A stretch of 64,000 nt of DNA from Bifidobacterium boum (lineage in GTDB: Bacteria; Actinomycetota; Actinomycetes; Actinomycetales; Bifidobacteriaceae). Below are positions 52,619 to 61,737 of the stretch, piece after piece. The stretch is from NCBI RefSeq assembly GCF_000741535.1, contig NZ_JGYQ01000018.1:59934-123933 (forward strand). The letters run 5' to 3'. Numbering within the stretch: position 1 is the first letter of the stretch; every line of letters starts with the position of its first letter. Both the position numbers and the translations under genes were made by a program. The notes under the pieces are model-generated. The model saw only the letters and a program-made list of their open reading frames with translations, searched no databases and was not told where the DNA came from.

Positions 52619-53430
52619 CAGGCATGGGTCTCTTCTCAACGCTGTTTTCCCACGATCACGGTCAAGCCCGGCCGCGCCCCGACCACGTGACATTCACCTT
52701 GTCCCACGCCTCGTTCACATATGATGACGGGCATGTGGGATTGCGCGATGTGACGGTCACGCTTGATCAGCGGCGTATCGCGGTGATCGGATTGAACGGG
52801 TCCGGCAAAACAACCTTGTTGAAACTGTTGGATGGGGCGCTGGCTCCGACCAGTGGATCGGTGACGCTCACTGTCGGAAAGGACACGATGACCCCTTGCG
52901 GCAGGAAGGATCGCAAACGTGTCGAACGACTGGTCGGCCGTGTGCGCCGCGAGGAGATTCCCGAAAGCTTCTACCGTAGCGAAAGCGTGGCTAAAGCGTT
53001 GGACGAGCGGATGCGCACCAACCATATCGCGGACGGTGAGCGTCAGGCGCGAATCGGCTCACTGCTCGTCCAACTTGACTTGTCACTGTGGCGTGATCGG
53101 CCTGCTGACGCGTTGGACAGCGAGCATCGTCATCTGCTTGCCGTAGGAGCGGCATTGTGCGCCGACCCGATTGTGCTGGTTGCAGACGAGCCGACCAAGG
53201 GCTTGGATGAGGTCAGTACCGCACGTGTGGCGCGAGCCTTGTTCGCGCTTGACCGCCAAGTCGTGTTCGCCACACATGACACGTCGATGATCACGCGCCC
53301 GGAGATCGCAATCGACCGGGCGATCCTGCTTGACGAGGGGCGTATCGTGTTCGACGGCACACCCCAAGACGCGGTGGACGCGTACGCCGACGTGATTCGC
53401 CGCCACCGCAACCGTGACATCGCCGTCTGA
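52615..53430 (+). CDS. ABC ATPase of ECF/CbiO type with degenerate signature
   Basis: 271 residues. Walker A GLNGSGKT at 59-66, Walker B VLVADEP with D191-E192, D-loop GLDE and switch histidine in FATHDTS are intact. The LSGGQ signature is replaced by ALDSEHRH at about 166-173, and the Q-loop region reads VGRVRREEIPE without a glutamine. A normal ABC dimer could not sandwich ATP with this signature, so it may pair with another ATPase or do something else. Translationally coupled to the membrane protein by an ATGA overlap. Confidence 0.85.
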   Translation: MTGMGLFSTLFSHDHGQARPRPDHVTFTLSHASFTYDDGHVGLRDVTVTLDQRRIAVIGLNGSGKTTLLKLLDGALAPTSGSVTLTVGKDTMTPCGRKDRKRVERLVGRVRREEIPESFYRSESVAKALDERMRTNHIADGERQARIGSLLVQLDLSLWRDRPADALDSEHRHLLAVGAALCADPIVLVADEPTKGLDEVSTARVARALFALDRQVVFATHDTSMITRPEIAIDRAILLDEGRIVFDGTPQDAVDAYADVIRRHRNRDIAV

Positions 53431-53454
53431 CAGCCTCATCACGGGTAGCACCCA

Positions 53455-54660
53455 CTACTCGCCGATCATGACAGCCACGGTGTCAAGCACTGCGGCGATA
53501 TTGCGGGCGAACTGGTCCGGCTGTGGCAGGAGTGAAACCGCAAGATACCCGTTGGCGGTCATATCGAAGAAATAGCCGGGCTGCCCGGTCAGCTTATGAT
53601 CACGAATCATACGCAACACCATCTCATTCTCATCGAGGACGGATGGGATACGCACCAATGCGTTCCACCCGCCTTCCATGCGCAGCATCGACACCAATCC
53701 GCGGGGATCCTCTTGCAGCATCCGGCGTAACGTCCAAGCGTTACCGGTCACGCGGTCCCGGACGCGAACGGTCTGCTGCTTGGCTTCTTCAAGCATGTCA
53801 GGCAGACGGGCGGCGATGATGTCGCTCATCGGCAGATAGTCGTCGGCGATGACATCCAGCCGATGTAACGCCTGAGACACCTCGTTTTGCGGGCCGGAAA
53901 CCTGGATCCAACCGACTTTCGCATGCGGGGCTGCCAGCATTTTCGACAATCCGTCCAACGCGAATGTCAGTACGCGGCGCTCCCCCGCGAGGCGAGCGTT
54001 ACCGGGGAACGGTTCGACCGGGAAATCGTAGAACACTTCGTCGGCGATGATGGCAATCCCATGGTCAGCGCACAACCGTACGATGCTTTCACGCTCCTCC
54101 GGTTTGACGTATGAGCCGGTGGGATTGTTCGGGTTGATGAGGACGAGCGCACGGATTCTCTCGCCTTGTGGGCTTTCCAACGCGGATTGCAGTTGAGCGG
54201 TGTCGATGATCCACGACCCGTCGAACCGTTGCTGGTAAGTCATCACTTCAACGCATTCCAATGCGGCAATCGATTCGATCAGCGGATAGCCCGGCTTGGG
54301 GGCGAGAATCACGTCGCCGGCGTCGCACAACAGTTTCATCAGCCACGAGTAGGCCTGGGAGGTTGAACTGAGCAGATACAGATGCTCCGGGTCGACCGGG
54401 TCGACCGTGTTCGGTGCGCCGGATTGCACGGCCTCCTGCGCATGCCGGTCGGTCAGGAAACGCGCCAGCACCCTTCTGGCGGCCAACGGTCCACGCGGTT
54501 GGGCGGCATACACCGTGGGAAGGGATCGGGGAGCCAACGCGAATCTGGTCGGGTTCGAATCGTTGAGCTTGTCCAATGCTATGCCGCCGGCTTTGGCGGC
54601 TTGTTCCGCTTGCGCGATCGCATTCGGGTCGCTGATGTCCACTCGTGATGAAAAACGCAT
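53455..54660 (-). CDS. Class I/II PLP-dependent aminotransferase
   Basis: 401 residues from the ATG at 54660 (MRFSSRVD). AAT-I fold: LLSSTSQAYSWLMKLLCDAGD, PGYPLIES, NPNNPTGSYV, DEVFYDFP and the Schiff-base lysine in DGLSKMLAAPHAKVGW. Close to the alanine or aspartate/aromatic aminotransferase group; substrate not decided. Frame is open upstream, but that part would cross the terminator of ppgK. Confidence 0.88.
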   Translation of the reverse strand: MRFSSRVDISDPNAIAQAEQAAKAGGIALDKLNDSNPTRFALAPRSLPTVYAAQPRGPLAARRVLARFLTDRHAQEAVQSGAPNTVDPVDPEHLYLLSSTSQAYSWLMKLLCDAGDVILAPKPGYPLIESIAALECVEVMTYQQRFDGSWIIDTAQLQSALESPQGERIRALVLINPNNPTGSYVKPEERESIVRLCADHGIAIIADEVFYDFPVEPFPGNARLAGERRVLTFALDGLSKMLAAPHAKVGWIQVSGPQNEVSQALHRLDVIADDYLPMSDIIAARLPDMLEEAKQQTVRVRDRVTGNAWTLRRMLQEDPRGLVSMLRMEGGWNALVRIPSVLDENEMVLRMIRDHKLTGQPGYFFDMTANGYLAVSLLPQPDQFARNIAAVLDTVAVMIGE

Positions 54661-54730
54661 GCCACCATCGTAGTCCGCCGCCGCAACGTTGCTTGAACGG
54701 ATGGCACGCTGGTTGCAAACCCCGGAATGC

Positions 54731-54767
54731 GTGTGGCCCGCCCGAATAAATCCGGGACGGGCCACAC
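54731..54767 (-). terminator. Terminator after ppgK
   Basis: 10-bp inverted repeat gtgtggcccg / cgggccacac, with inner complementarity (cccgaataaatccggg), 44 bases past the ppgK stop. Confidence 0.75.
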
Positions 54768-54810
54768 AAGCGGTACTGCGGTTGATGGGAAACCGGTTTG
54801 CCGCTACCGT

Positions 54811-55581
54811 TTACTTGGCGGTTTTCGTGCTGGCGTAGTAGGCGGCGCCGATAATGCCGGCCTCGTTACGCAGCTTCGCCGGGACGATCGGCGTCTTGAT
54901 GTCGATGTACGGCAGGAACTTCTCGCTGACACGGCTGACACCGCCGCCGACCACGAACAGATCCGGGTTGAAGTACTTTTCCATAAGACCGTAGTACTTG
55001 GTCAGACGCTTCGCCCACTTCTTGTAGCTCATGTCCAGCTGGTCACGCACGGACGACGCCGCGTATTTCTCCGCGTCACCCTTGCCGTTCTGCAGCTCGA
55101 TATGCCCCAGCTCGGTGTTCGGGATGAGCACGCCGTCATAGATGAGCGCGGTGCCGATACCGGTGCCGAGCGTGGTCGCGATGACTAGGCCATCTTGACC
55201 CTTGGCCGCGCCGAACTGCTGCTCGGCAAGTCCCGCGGCGTCCGCGTCATTGACGACGACGACCGGGCGTCCGCACGCCTTGGAGAATTCCTCAGTGACA
55301 TCCACGCCGATCCACGACTGGTCGAGGTTCGCCATGAAATCAAGCGGCTTGCCAGGCTTGATCGGGGCGGGGAACGCGATACCGACCGGAGCGTCCTCAG
55401 GAACTTCGAAATGTTCAAGCTGCTGACGCACGATGTCGGCGACAGCCTGCGGAGTGGACTTCTCCGGGGTCAGAATCTTCAGACGCGGTTCTGCGAACTC
55501 ACCCTTCTCCAGATTGACGGGAGCCGCCTTGATGCCGGAGCCGCCGATATCAACGCCGAAAGCCTGTGCTGTCTCAATCAT
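54811..55581 (-). CDS. ppgK: Polyphosphate glucokinase (ROK family)
   Basis: Phosphorylates glucose with polyphosphate or ATP. 256 residues, the usual PpgK length. Phosphate-binding DIGGSGIKAA near the N-terminus, catalytic aspartate in VVNDADAAG, and the family-specific TTLGTGIGTALI followed by LIPNTELGHIEL. A zinc-binding ROK cysteine cluster is absent, as usual for PpgK. The ATG at 55581 has an AGGAAGG site. Confidence 0.93.
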   Translation of the reverse strand: MIETAQAFGVDIGGSGIKAAPVNLEKGEFAEPRLKILTPEKSTPQAVADIVRQQLEHFEVPEDAPVGIAFPAPIKPGKPLDFMANLDQSWIGVDVTEEFSKACGRPVVVVNDADAAGLAEQQFGAAKGQDGLVIATTLGTGIGTALIYDGVLIPNTELGHIELQNGKGDAEKYAASSVRDQLDMSYKKWAKRLTKYYGLMEKYFNPDLFVVGGGVSRVSEKFLPYIDIKTPIVPAKLRNEAGIIGAAYYASTKTAK

Positions 55582-55739
55582 CTTTGACCTTCCTATGAGG
55601 TGATGGGGTGTATGAACCGGTACGGTGATTGTACCGCGCCCCCTATCCGAATACTGCCGCGGCACGCCGAAAACCTGCAAACGCTTTCATCTTGGTTCCC
55701 AAGTCTTTCGACGTGCCGCAAGCCGCCTGGTTGCAAACG

Positions 55740-56756
55740 TCAGTTCAGCGGCGGCATCGGACGCCAATCGGGATCGTGCAGCAGCTTGTGCGAATCCCAC
55801 CACCCGCGCGCGATAGCGGACAAGCCGCTACGCAGGTGTCCCCGATCGACCATCACCAGGCGGATGACCTCTTTGACCGCGGTGGCGGCGGTACCCAGTG
55901 CGAACAAGGCGGGACGGTAATCGCCGTACACCATGAAATAACGCGCCATATACCCGCGGTTGCGCATGATATGGTATCGGTTCATATCCGATGTGGAATT
56001 CAACTGGCGCAACCCGGCGATATCCCAGTTGTCGATATCACGGGTGCGACGGATGATGACATCCTTGACTTCAATCGGATTGGTGACCTTACTGGCCAAA
56101 TACCCGTACATCGTGTCATCCCAGTAAATGAAGAACCGTCCATCCGGGAAGCCGATCTGTTCGACGATATTACGACGGAACAGGCCGCCTTCAAAACACA
56201 TCGTATTCATGATGCGATAGCCGCGTGGACCGAACGCCGCCGGGGCGATCGGGTCGGGAATGCCCAGAGGAACGATGAAATGGTACTGCCAGTAGAACGG
56301 GCCGCCATCATAGTCGTAACGGCTGCCTTGAATCACATCATGATACCGCGTCCACGGGGCGAGCTTCTCAATGGCGTCCGGCAAGACCGCCACATCATCA
56401 TCCATCACCCAGAACCATTGGGCGCCCAGCTCATACGCTTTGCGTACACCATTGCTGAAACCGCCGGAGCCGCCGATATTGCCTTCCTGCGGGAAATACA
56501 CGACGCGATCCATATTGCCTTGCGTATCAGCAATGGTCTGCCCCCATTGGGCGGTGATTGCGGAACCGAACTCCTCAACCATGGTCTTCGTGGTCTCGCT
56601 GTGCTCATTGTCCACCACGACAATACGCCACGGCGCGACAGTCAACGCCTTGAGGGAATCGAACAGCGTCGCAAGCAGTTTCTGCCGCTTATACGTGACG
56701 ATGACGATAGCCAACTTGTCGATGGTGGCTTTTTTCGCATGCTCTGGTTGTGTCAT
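55740..56756 (-). CDS. Family 2 glycosyltransferase (GlfT/rhamnosyltransferase-like)
   Basis: 338 residues from the ATG at 56756. GT-A fold with nucleotide-binding VIVTYKRQKLL near residue 20, the DxD motif WVMDDDVAV at about 120 and the acceptor-side acidic pair FIYWDDTMYG. Layout resembles galactofuranosyl or rhamnosyl transferases that build cell-surface polysaccharide. No other surface-polysaccharide genes are adjacent, so acceptor and sugar are unknown. Confidence 0.88.
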   Translation of the reverse strand: MTQPEHAKKATIDKLAIVIVTYKRQKLLATLFDSLKALTVAPWRIVVVDNEHSETTKTMVEEFGSAITAQWGQTIADTQGNMDRVVYFPQEGNIGGSGGFSNGVRKAYELGAQWFWVMDDDVAVLPDAIEKLAPWTRYHDVIQGSRYDYDGGPFYWQYHFIVPLGIPDPIAPAAFGPRGYRIMNTMCFEGGLFRRNIVEQIGFPDGRFFIYWDDTMYGYLASKVTNPIEVKDVIIRRTRDIDNWDIAGLRQLNSTSDMNRYHIMRNRGYMARYFMVYGDYRPALFALGTAATAVKEVIRLVMVDRGHLRSGLSAIARGWWDSHKLLHDPDWRPMPPLN

Positions 56757-56848
56757 GCCCACTATTCTTGCACTTACCCTCACCGAATGGCGAATATGAG
56801 CATTCGCTTGCATTTTCCTTACGCATAGGGTATTGATGAATGCTGTAA

Positions 56849-56996
56849 GTTTCAGGGAAGGTGAAAATCCTTACTGGCGGTAACGGTCCGCTGCCCGCAA
56901 TCTGCGGCGGCGACACCACCCAAGCCCGCGACCCGCGTAAGCGGCTGATCCGGTGTGAATCCGGGGCCAACGGTTATAGTCCGGATGGAAGAAACG
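56849..56996 (+). ncRNA. FMN riboswitch (RFN element)
   Basis: Conserved RFN blocks in order: TTCAGGGAAGGTGAAAATCC, TTACTGGCGGTAA, GCCCGCGA, TGATCCGGTGTGAATCCGGGGCC and CGGTTATAGTCCGGATG. The element ends about 10 bases before the start of the riboflavin transporter gene, with GGAG between, so control of translation start is plausible. Confidence 0.95.
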
Positions 56997-57004
56997 GAGC
57001 TCAG

Positions 57005-57673
57005 ATGAGCATCTTTTCGCATACCTCCATTCCTGCACGCACCATCATCAAGGATGGGCAATCTTCAGGAAACGCAACAAACACTGGTGCCGGCGACACC
57101 ACCATATCGCCGAAAGACGCGCATTCGACCGGCGTCGGCGATTCCGGCCGCTGGTCAACCCGCCGCATCGCGATGTACGCGTGTTTCGTGGCCTTGTCCA
57201 TGGCGCTGAGCTTCGTCGAATTCCCGTTGATTCCGGGCGTCCCGTGGCTTAAATACGACCCATCGGGCATTGTCGCGCTGGTCGCGGGCTTCGCTTACGG
57301 CCCTGCGGCGGCGCTGATCGTCAGCATCCTCGGATTCGTGCCGCACCTGTTCATCAGCCCGTGGGGCACGCTGATGGCTTGGCTGGTCGCCGTCGGCCTG
57401 TCCGTTCCAGCGGCGTTAATCTACCGGCGTATGCACACCCGTTCCGGAGCCGTGCTCGGTCTGGTCGTCGGTGCGCTCGTCGCGCTGGTCCTCGCGATTG
57501 TGGGCAATCTGATCATCACCCCGATGTACGCGCATATGACTGTCGCCCAAGTCGCGGCGCTCATCGTGCCGGCGCTCCTGCCGTTCAATCTTGCAAAGTA
57601 CGCGATTAACTGCGTGGTCACCTTCCTGATTTACAAGCCGGTGTCCGATTTGCTCAACAGGTCGGCACGCTGA
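57005..57673 (+). CDS. ribU: ECF transporter S-component, riboflavin (RibU)
   Basis: 222-residue membrane subunit that binds riboflavin or a relative. A polar head of about 50 residues precedes ARRIAMYACFVALSMALSFVEFPL-type helix 1 and about six membrane segments, with GIVALVAGFAYGP and VAAGLSV-like loops. The ATG at 57005 lies just after the FMN riboswitch. An apparent longer frame from 56861 reads through the riboswitch and should not be annotated. Confidence 0.92.
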   Translation: MSIFSHTSIPARTIIKDGQSSGNATNTGAGDTTISPKDAHSTGVGDSGRWSTRRIAMYACFVALSMALSFVEFPLIPGVPWLKYDPSGIVALVAGFAYGPAAALIVSILGFVPHLFISPWGTLMAWLVAVGLSVPAALIYRRMHTRSGAVLGLVVGALVALVLAIVGNLIITPMYAHMTVAQVAALIVPALLPFNLAKYAINCVVTFLIYKPVSDLLNRSAR

Positions 57674-57795
57674 CATCCTTGCACTGGCCGTTCCGGCGGT
57701 TGATCGCCGTCGGGACGGCCAGATGCCCATATGATTCCCGCACACGGGATGACAATATCAGTACTATCGGCAATCAACCACTACGAAAGATACGG

Positions 57796-60510
57796 ATGCC
57801 ACACCGCACCATGGCTATTCCACGGATCCCCTCCCCCACATCAGCATCGGTCGACGCATACGACATGCGCGGTCTGGCAGCCAGTCTGCGTGAGGTACGG
57901 TACCGGTATGCGGGAGCGCAGGATTGGGCGCTCGATGGAGTGAGCCTCGACATCCGCAATGGTGAATACGTGTGCATTGTAGGGGCGAACGGTTCAGGAA
58001 AATCAACGCTCGGCCGACTGATTGCCGGGCTTTCCGCCCCGGATTCTGGTGTCATCACGTTGGACGGACACATGGTGTTCGACGAAGCGGGGGCGCACGC
58101 CGACCAGTATCGACGTGCCAGGCATGATATCGGTGCGGTATTCCAAAATCCGGAGGATCAAATCGTCACGACGGTCACCGGTGATGATGTGGCATTTGGC
58201 CCGGAAAATCTTGGCATGAGTCGTACGCGCATCAGTGAGCAAGTCGCGTATGCGCTCGATGCGGTAGGCATGACAGGGCATCTTGCTGACGATCCGACGA
58301 CCATGAGCGGCGGGCAGCAGCAGCGCATCGCCATCGCGGGGATTATTGCGATGAATCCGCGTATGGTGGTACTCGACGAGCCGACCGCCATGCTCGATCA
58401 GGATGCGCGCATGGGTGTCCTCACCATTCTTGACAAGCTTCACCGGCAAGGGACCACCATCGTGCATATCACGCATCATGCGGATGAAGCGTCTCGAGGG
58501 CAACGCGTCATCACGATGAGTGCAGGACGGATCGTCTCCGATTCGCATCTGACGGCGGAACCGGCGGGTGCCGATACCGATGCATACGACCGTCCATCGC
58601 AGGATGACTTCCGCCATCTGTTGCAAGCCAGTGGCATGCCAGTGACGTGGCTGCGCGCCGGGTCGAGCGATGAGTATGCGCCGTCTGATTCGTCACCTGC
58701 CTCAAGCGGAGTGTCTGTCACCGCGGCTGCACCTGCTACCAACGGTGTATCTGATACCGCCGATTCACCGGATGCTGAGGAAGTCTCAGCCGCACGCGGC
58801 CCGGCTCTCGCGATCAATGTCGACCATGTGTCGTTCACCCCCCAAGGCGCAGCATTCCCCAGCGTGGAACAGTTGACTTTCTCCGTGCGTTCCGGCGAGA
58901 CCGTAGCGCTGATGGGCGCCAACGGAGCCGGAAAAACCTCGGTCGTCAAACTGCTGTCCGCCTTGGCTCGCCCTGACAGCGGCAATATCACCGTCGCCGG
59001 CATCCCCGTAGCAACGGACCACCGGTACACCGCCGGCGCCGAGACTCCTCATGGAACGGGAAGTGCAGGCAGGCAAACAGATCGGCGTGCTCGTGCCGCC
59101 CGATGGATCGGGCACTTGCCTGGTTCAGCGGTGAAACCGTTATCACGCAGGCAACGGATCGAGTTGAGGCACCGTCTCGGCTTGGTCATGCAACATCCTG
59201 AGCGGCAATTGTTCGCGCACACGGTTGCCGAGGATGTCGCATACGGTCCGCGTAATTTGGGGCTTTCCGAGCAAGAAGTCACACAACGTGTCGATGAAGC
59301 GCTGGAATTGCTGCATATCAGTGAGCTGCGCGACCGTTCCCCATTCGGTCTTTCCGGTGGGCAGCAGCGGCTTGTCGCCATCGCAGGGGTCATTGCCTGC
59401 CATCCGGATGTGCTGCTGTTGGATGAGCCGACGGCGAGCTTGGATGAGATGGCGAGCGCACGAATCCGCGATCTGCTTGCCGATTTGCATCATCGCGGGG
59501 TTACGGTGCTGTTGGTCACCCACAATATCGATGAAGCCCGTGCGCTTGCCGACCGAGTGCTGGTGCTCGAGCCACCGAAGCATGCCGGACAGCAAACCAG
59601 CATCCGACACTTGCACGGCACGCGGAATCCGGAAGCGGGCAGCATGTCAACGGCTCCTGACGCATCTTCGACGGAACGGACAACCTCCGAGCCGGCTGAC
59701 GCGACGGATGATGCCGCGGATATTCATGCTGGAGACGGATCAGGACGTTCTGCCATCGCCATGCTTGATGCCCGAGTGAAAACGGTCGCGTTCCTGGCGC
59801 TGATGTTCTCGGCGTTTGCGATCAGCTCGCCATACCAGCTGGCCGTCGGCGCCGTCCTGACCGCCGGTATCGTCGCCGCGGCGCGTATACGGCCGTCGCT
59901 CTTGCTCGCGCGCATCCACATGTTCCTGTTCCTGTTTGTGTTCGCGGGGGCGTTGAACATCTTCTTCGTCCGCACCGGAACCCCTCTCGCCCATATCGGT
60001 GCCGTGCCGATCACCGATGACGGCGTGTACACGGCGATCATCTACGCTTGCCGTTTCACTCTGGTGATCATTCTCGGCGCGGTGTATGTGGAGACGACAA
60101 CGCCCACAGCGATGACCGATGCGTTCGAATCCCTATTGTCCCCGCTCAAACGCTGCGGCATCCATGTCCAAGAGATCGCGTTGGTTCTGAGTCTGGCATT
60201 GAGGTTCTTGCCGACGTTGCGGGTGGAGATCATGGCTGTCACGTACGCGCAAGCGGCTCGCGGCGGCAGCATCGAAAGCGGTTCCCCGGCGCAACGGTGC
60301 CGTGCGATGTGTGCGATCATTATGCCGGTGTTCGCAGCTTCGCTTCGTCATGCCGATAATCTCAGTCTCGCTTTGGACGCGCGTTCCTATGAGGAGGGTA
60401 TCCGACGGACACATTGGCATGACATGCATCTGCATTTCCGCGATGGCGTGTTCTGTGTTGCCTGCGCTGTCTATCTGGCGGCATTGGTGTTGGCCGCTGT
60501 GTTGCTGTGA
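57796..60510 (+). CDS. Fused ECF transporter A-A'-T protein (riboflavin-linked)
   Basis: 904 residues. ATPase 1 has GANGSGKS at about 70, MSGGQQQR and MVVLDEP. ATPase 2 starts near 340 with GANGAGKT, LSGGQQR and VLLLDEP. A variable acidic linker rich in Thr, Ser and Ala separates them, and a second one (about 615-650) precedes the EcfT membrane domain with ARG (AARGGS) and ARS (LDARSYEEG) coupling motifs. It follows ribU by about 120 bases, so it probably energises RibU. Its domain order equals that of the thiamine-linked protein at 30565. Confidence 0.92.
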   Translation: MPHRTMAIPRIPSPTSASVDAYDMRGLAASLREVRYRYAGAQDWALDGVSLDIRNGEYVCIVGANGSGKSTLGRLIAGLSAPDSGVITLDGHMVFDEAGAHADQYRRARHDIGAVFQNPEDQIVTTVTGDDVAFGPENLGMSRTRISEQVAYALDAVGMTGHLADDPTTMSGGQQQRIAIAGIIAMNPRMVVLDEPTAMLDQDARMGVLTILDKLHRQGTTIVHITHHADEASRGQRVITMSAGRIVSDSHLTAEPAGADTDAYDRPSQDDFRHLLQASGMPVTWLRAGSSDEYAPSDSSPASSGVSVTAAAPATNGVSDTADSPDAEEVSAARGPALAINVDHVSFTPQGAAFPSVEQLTFSVRSGETVALMGANGAGKTSVVKLLSALARPDSGNITVAGIPVATDHRYTAGAETPHGTGSAGRQTDRRARAARWIGHLPGSAVKPLSRRQRIELRHRLGLVMQHPERQLFAHTVAEDVAYGPRNLGLSEQEVTQRVDEALELLHISELRDRSPFGLSGGQQRLVAIAGVIACHPDVLLLDEPTASLDEMASARIRDLLADLHHRGVTVLLVTHNIDEARALADRVLVLEPPKHAGQQTSIRHLHGTRNPEAGSMSTAPDASSTERTTSEPADATDDAADIHAGDGSGRSAIAMLDARVKTVAFLALMFSAFAISSPYQLAVGAVLTAGIVAAARIRPSLLLARIHMFLFLFVFAGALNIFFVRTGTPLAHIGAVPITDDGVYTAIIYACRFTLVIILGAVYVETTTPTAMTDAFESLLSPLKRCGIHVQEIALVLSLALRFLPTLRVEIMAVTYAQAARGGSIESGSPAQRCRAMCAIIMPVFAASLRHADNLSLALDARSYEEGIRRTHWHDMHLHFRDGVFCVACAVYLAALVLAAVLL

Positions 60511-60624
60511 CGTTCTTGGTCACGTTGTCACTCACGACGAGGCTGTGAGATATCACGCTTGCGCTGTCGGCTCGTCGCATCGTCGCTGTACTTCCCAGCT
60601 GCTGTACTGAAATCTATCTGACTG

Positions 60625-61269
60625 TTACAGCAACTCACCTTGGATAAAACCTGATGCATTGCCGTCATGATGATTACCCGGATGCCGGCGTCTCTTCGCC
60701 GAACCGCCTGCCTCGCCATGGGGACGCCGCGGTTGTGCCGTTCGTTCGCCTTGTTCTGTGTCACCATCCCGCTGATGCTGGAACGGTGCCGCCCATCCGC
60801 TGCTATCCCCCGTCACCGCAGGGTGTGAAGCGAGATCGCGGTCAATCCAAGCCATGACCAATCGGGCGAGCCGGTCGACCTCTTGCGCGCTCAGCGCTCT
60901 TCCACGCGGAATATGATGCCATTTCTCAATGCATCCGCGGCAGCAACATGCGGTGGCGTGTTGAGCGGTAAATACCGGATGACCGCGCCAGGGTGTCTGT
61001 TTCCCGTCTTTCGCAGGCTGGGCGGCACCGACCCGCTGGGCGAGCATCTCATGCGCGTGCCGGTCAATGAGTTCACGTCCTTTGCGCCTCGCATATTCAG
61101 CATCATGCGGGCTTAACGTGAATGATGATCGAAACGATGAATGGGACAGCCGTTCCAGCGTTTCGGCAATCCATTGGGCGGACCGCCGAGCGTCATCTCC
61201 ATCAGCGTGCCGGCCGGATTCCGCTGACTGCCATGCGTCCACAGACGGATGGTCGTTCACTGTGATCAC
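60625..61269 (-). CDS. DUF4186 protein with His/Arg-rich C-terminal extension
   Basis: 214 residues. The conserved DUF4186 core (about 45-150) contains SSFRSSFTLSPHD, GKQTPWRGHPVF, AQHATACCCRGCIEKWHHIPRGR and a final helix. The Cys/His cluster could bind metal. Unlike compact family members it continues with about 65 hydrophilic residues rich in His, Arg and Gly. ATG at 61269 overlaps the stop of the upstream gene by 4 bases. Function unknown. Confidence 0.85.
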   Translation of the reverse strand: MITVNDHPSVDAWQSAESGRHADGDDARRSAQWIAETLERLSHSSFRSSFTLSPHDAEYARRKGRELIDRHAHEMLAQRVGAAQPAKDGKQTPWRGHPVFTAQHATACCCRGCIEKWHHIPRGRALSAQEVDRLARLVMAWIDRDLASHPAVTGDSSGWAAPFQHQRDGDTEQGERTAQPRRPHGEAGGSAKRRRHPGNHHDGNASGFIQGELL

Positions 61270-61724
61270 GCTTCGTCAAGAGCTTCATGTGCGGGTATGC
61301 TTCCAGACCGGTTAAGCGCCTCCACCCGCTCATGCAAGTCATCTGCAATGCGATACCAATGCTGGACCGTGTTCTCCAGGAAGAAGTAATATCTGATATA
61401 CCCGATGAGCAGTCCCAGCATGGCCAGGTAGATGATGGTGGACACGGGGATTGTTGAAGGGACGAGCACCATGAAGGCGAGCGCGACCAAGAACACGGCG
61501 ATGGTAATCATCATGACCCCCAAATGGATAAGCCGTTCATGCTGCAACCACGCGAGCTTGCGCTCATGCCAATCCAACAGCCGACGGGGATCGTCACCTT
61601 GGTCGAGGCGCGCGGCGATGCCTTCTTCATGCAGTCTCGTCCACTCACGCAGATTCAAGCCGTATTTGTCCCGAGTATCCTTGTTACGTCCTGTGGCTTG
61701 TTGCTTCGGTTGATCGCCATCCAT
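61266..61724 (-). CDS. Small two-helix membrane protein
   Basis: 152 residues. A soluble head (about 1-75) with REWTRLHEEGIAARLDQGDD and a Trp/His-rich segment precedes two membrane helices (LGVMMITIAVFLVALAFMVLV and ISTIIYLAMLGLLIGY-type) and a short cytosolic tail. The AGGAGG at 61732-61737 is one base from the ATG at 61730 but seven from the ATG at 61724, so the latter is chosen. Co-transcribed with the DUF4186 gene. Unrecognised family. Confidence 0.75.
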   Translation of the reverse strand: MDGDQPKQQATGRNKDTRDKYGLNLREWTRLHEEGIAARLDQGDDPRRLLDWHERKLAWLQHERLIHLGVMMITIAVFLVALAFMVLVPSTIPVSTIIYLAMLGLLIGYIRYYFFLENTVQHWYRIADDLHERVEALNRSGSIPAHEALDEA

Positions 61725-61737
61725 CGGCATGCCTCCT

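Noticed and set aside
56861..57004. N-terminal extension of the riboflavin transporter
   Set aside because: This segment is the FMN riboswitch; the ATG at 57005 has the ribosome site.
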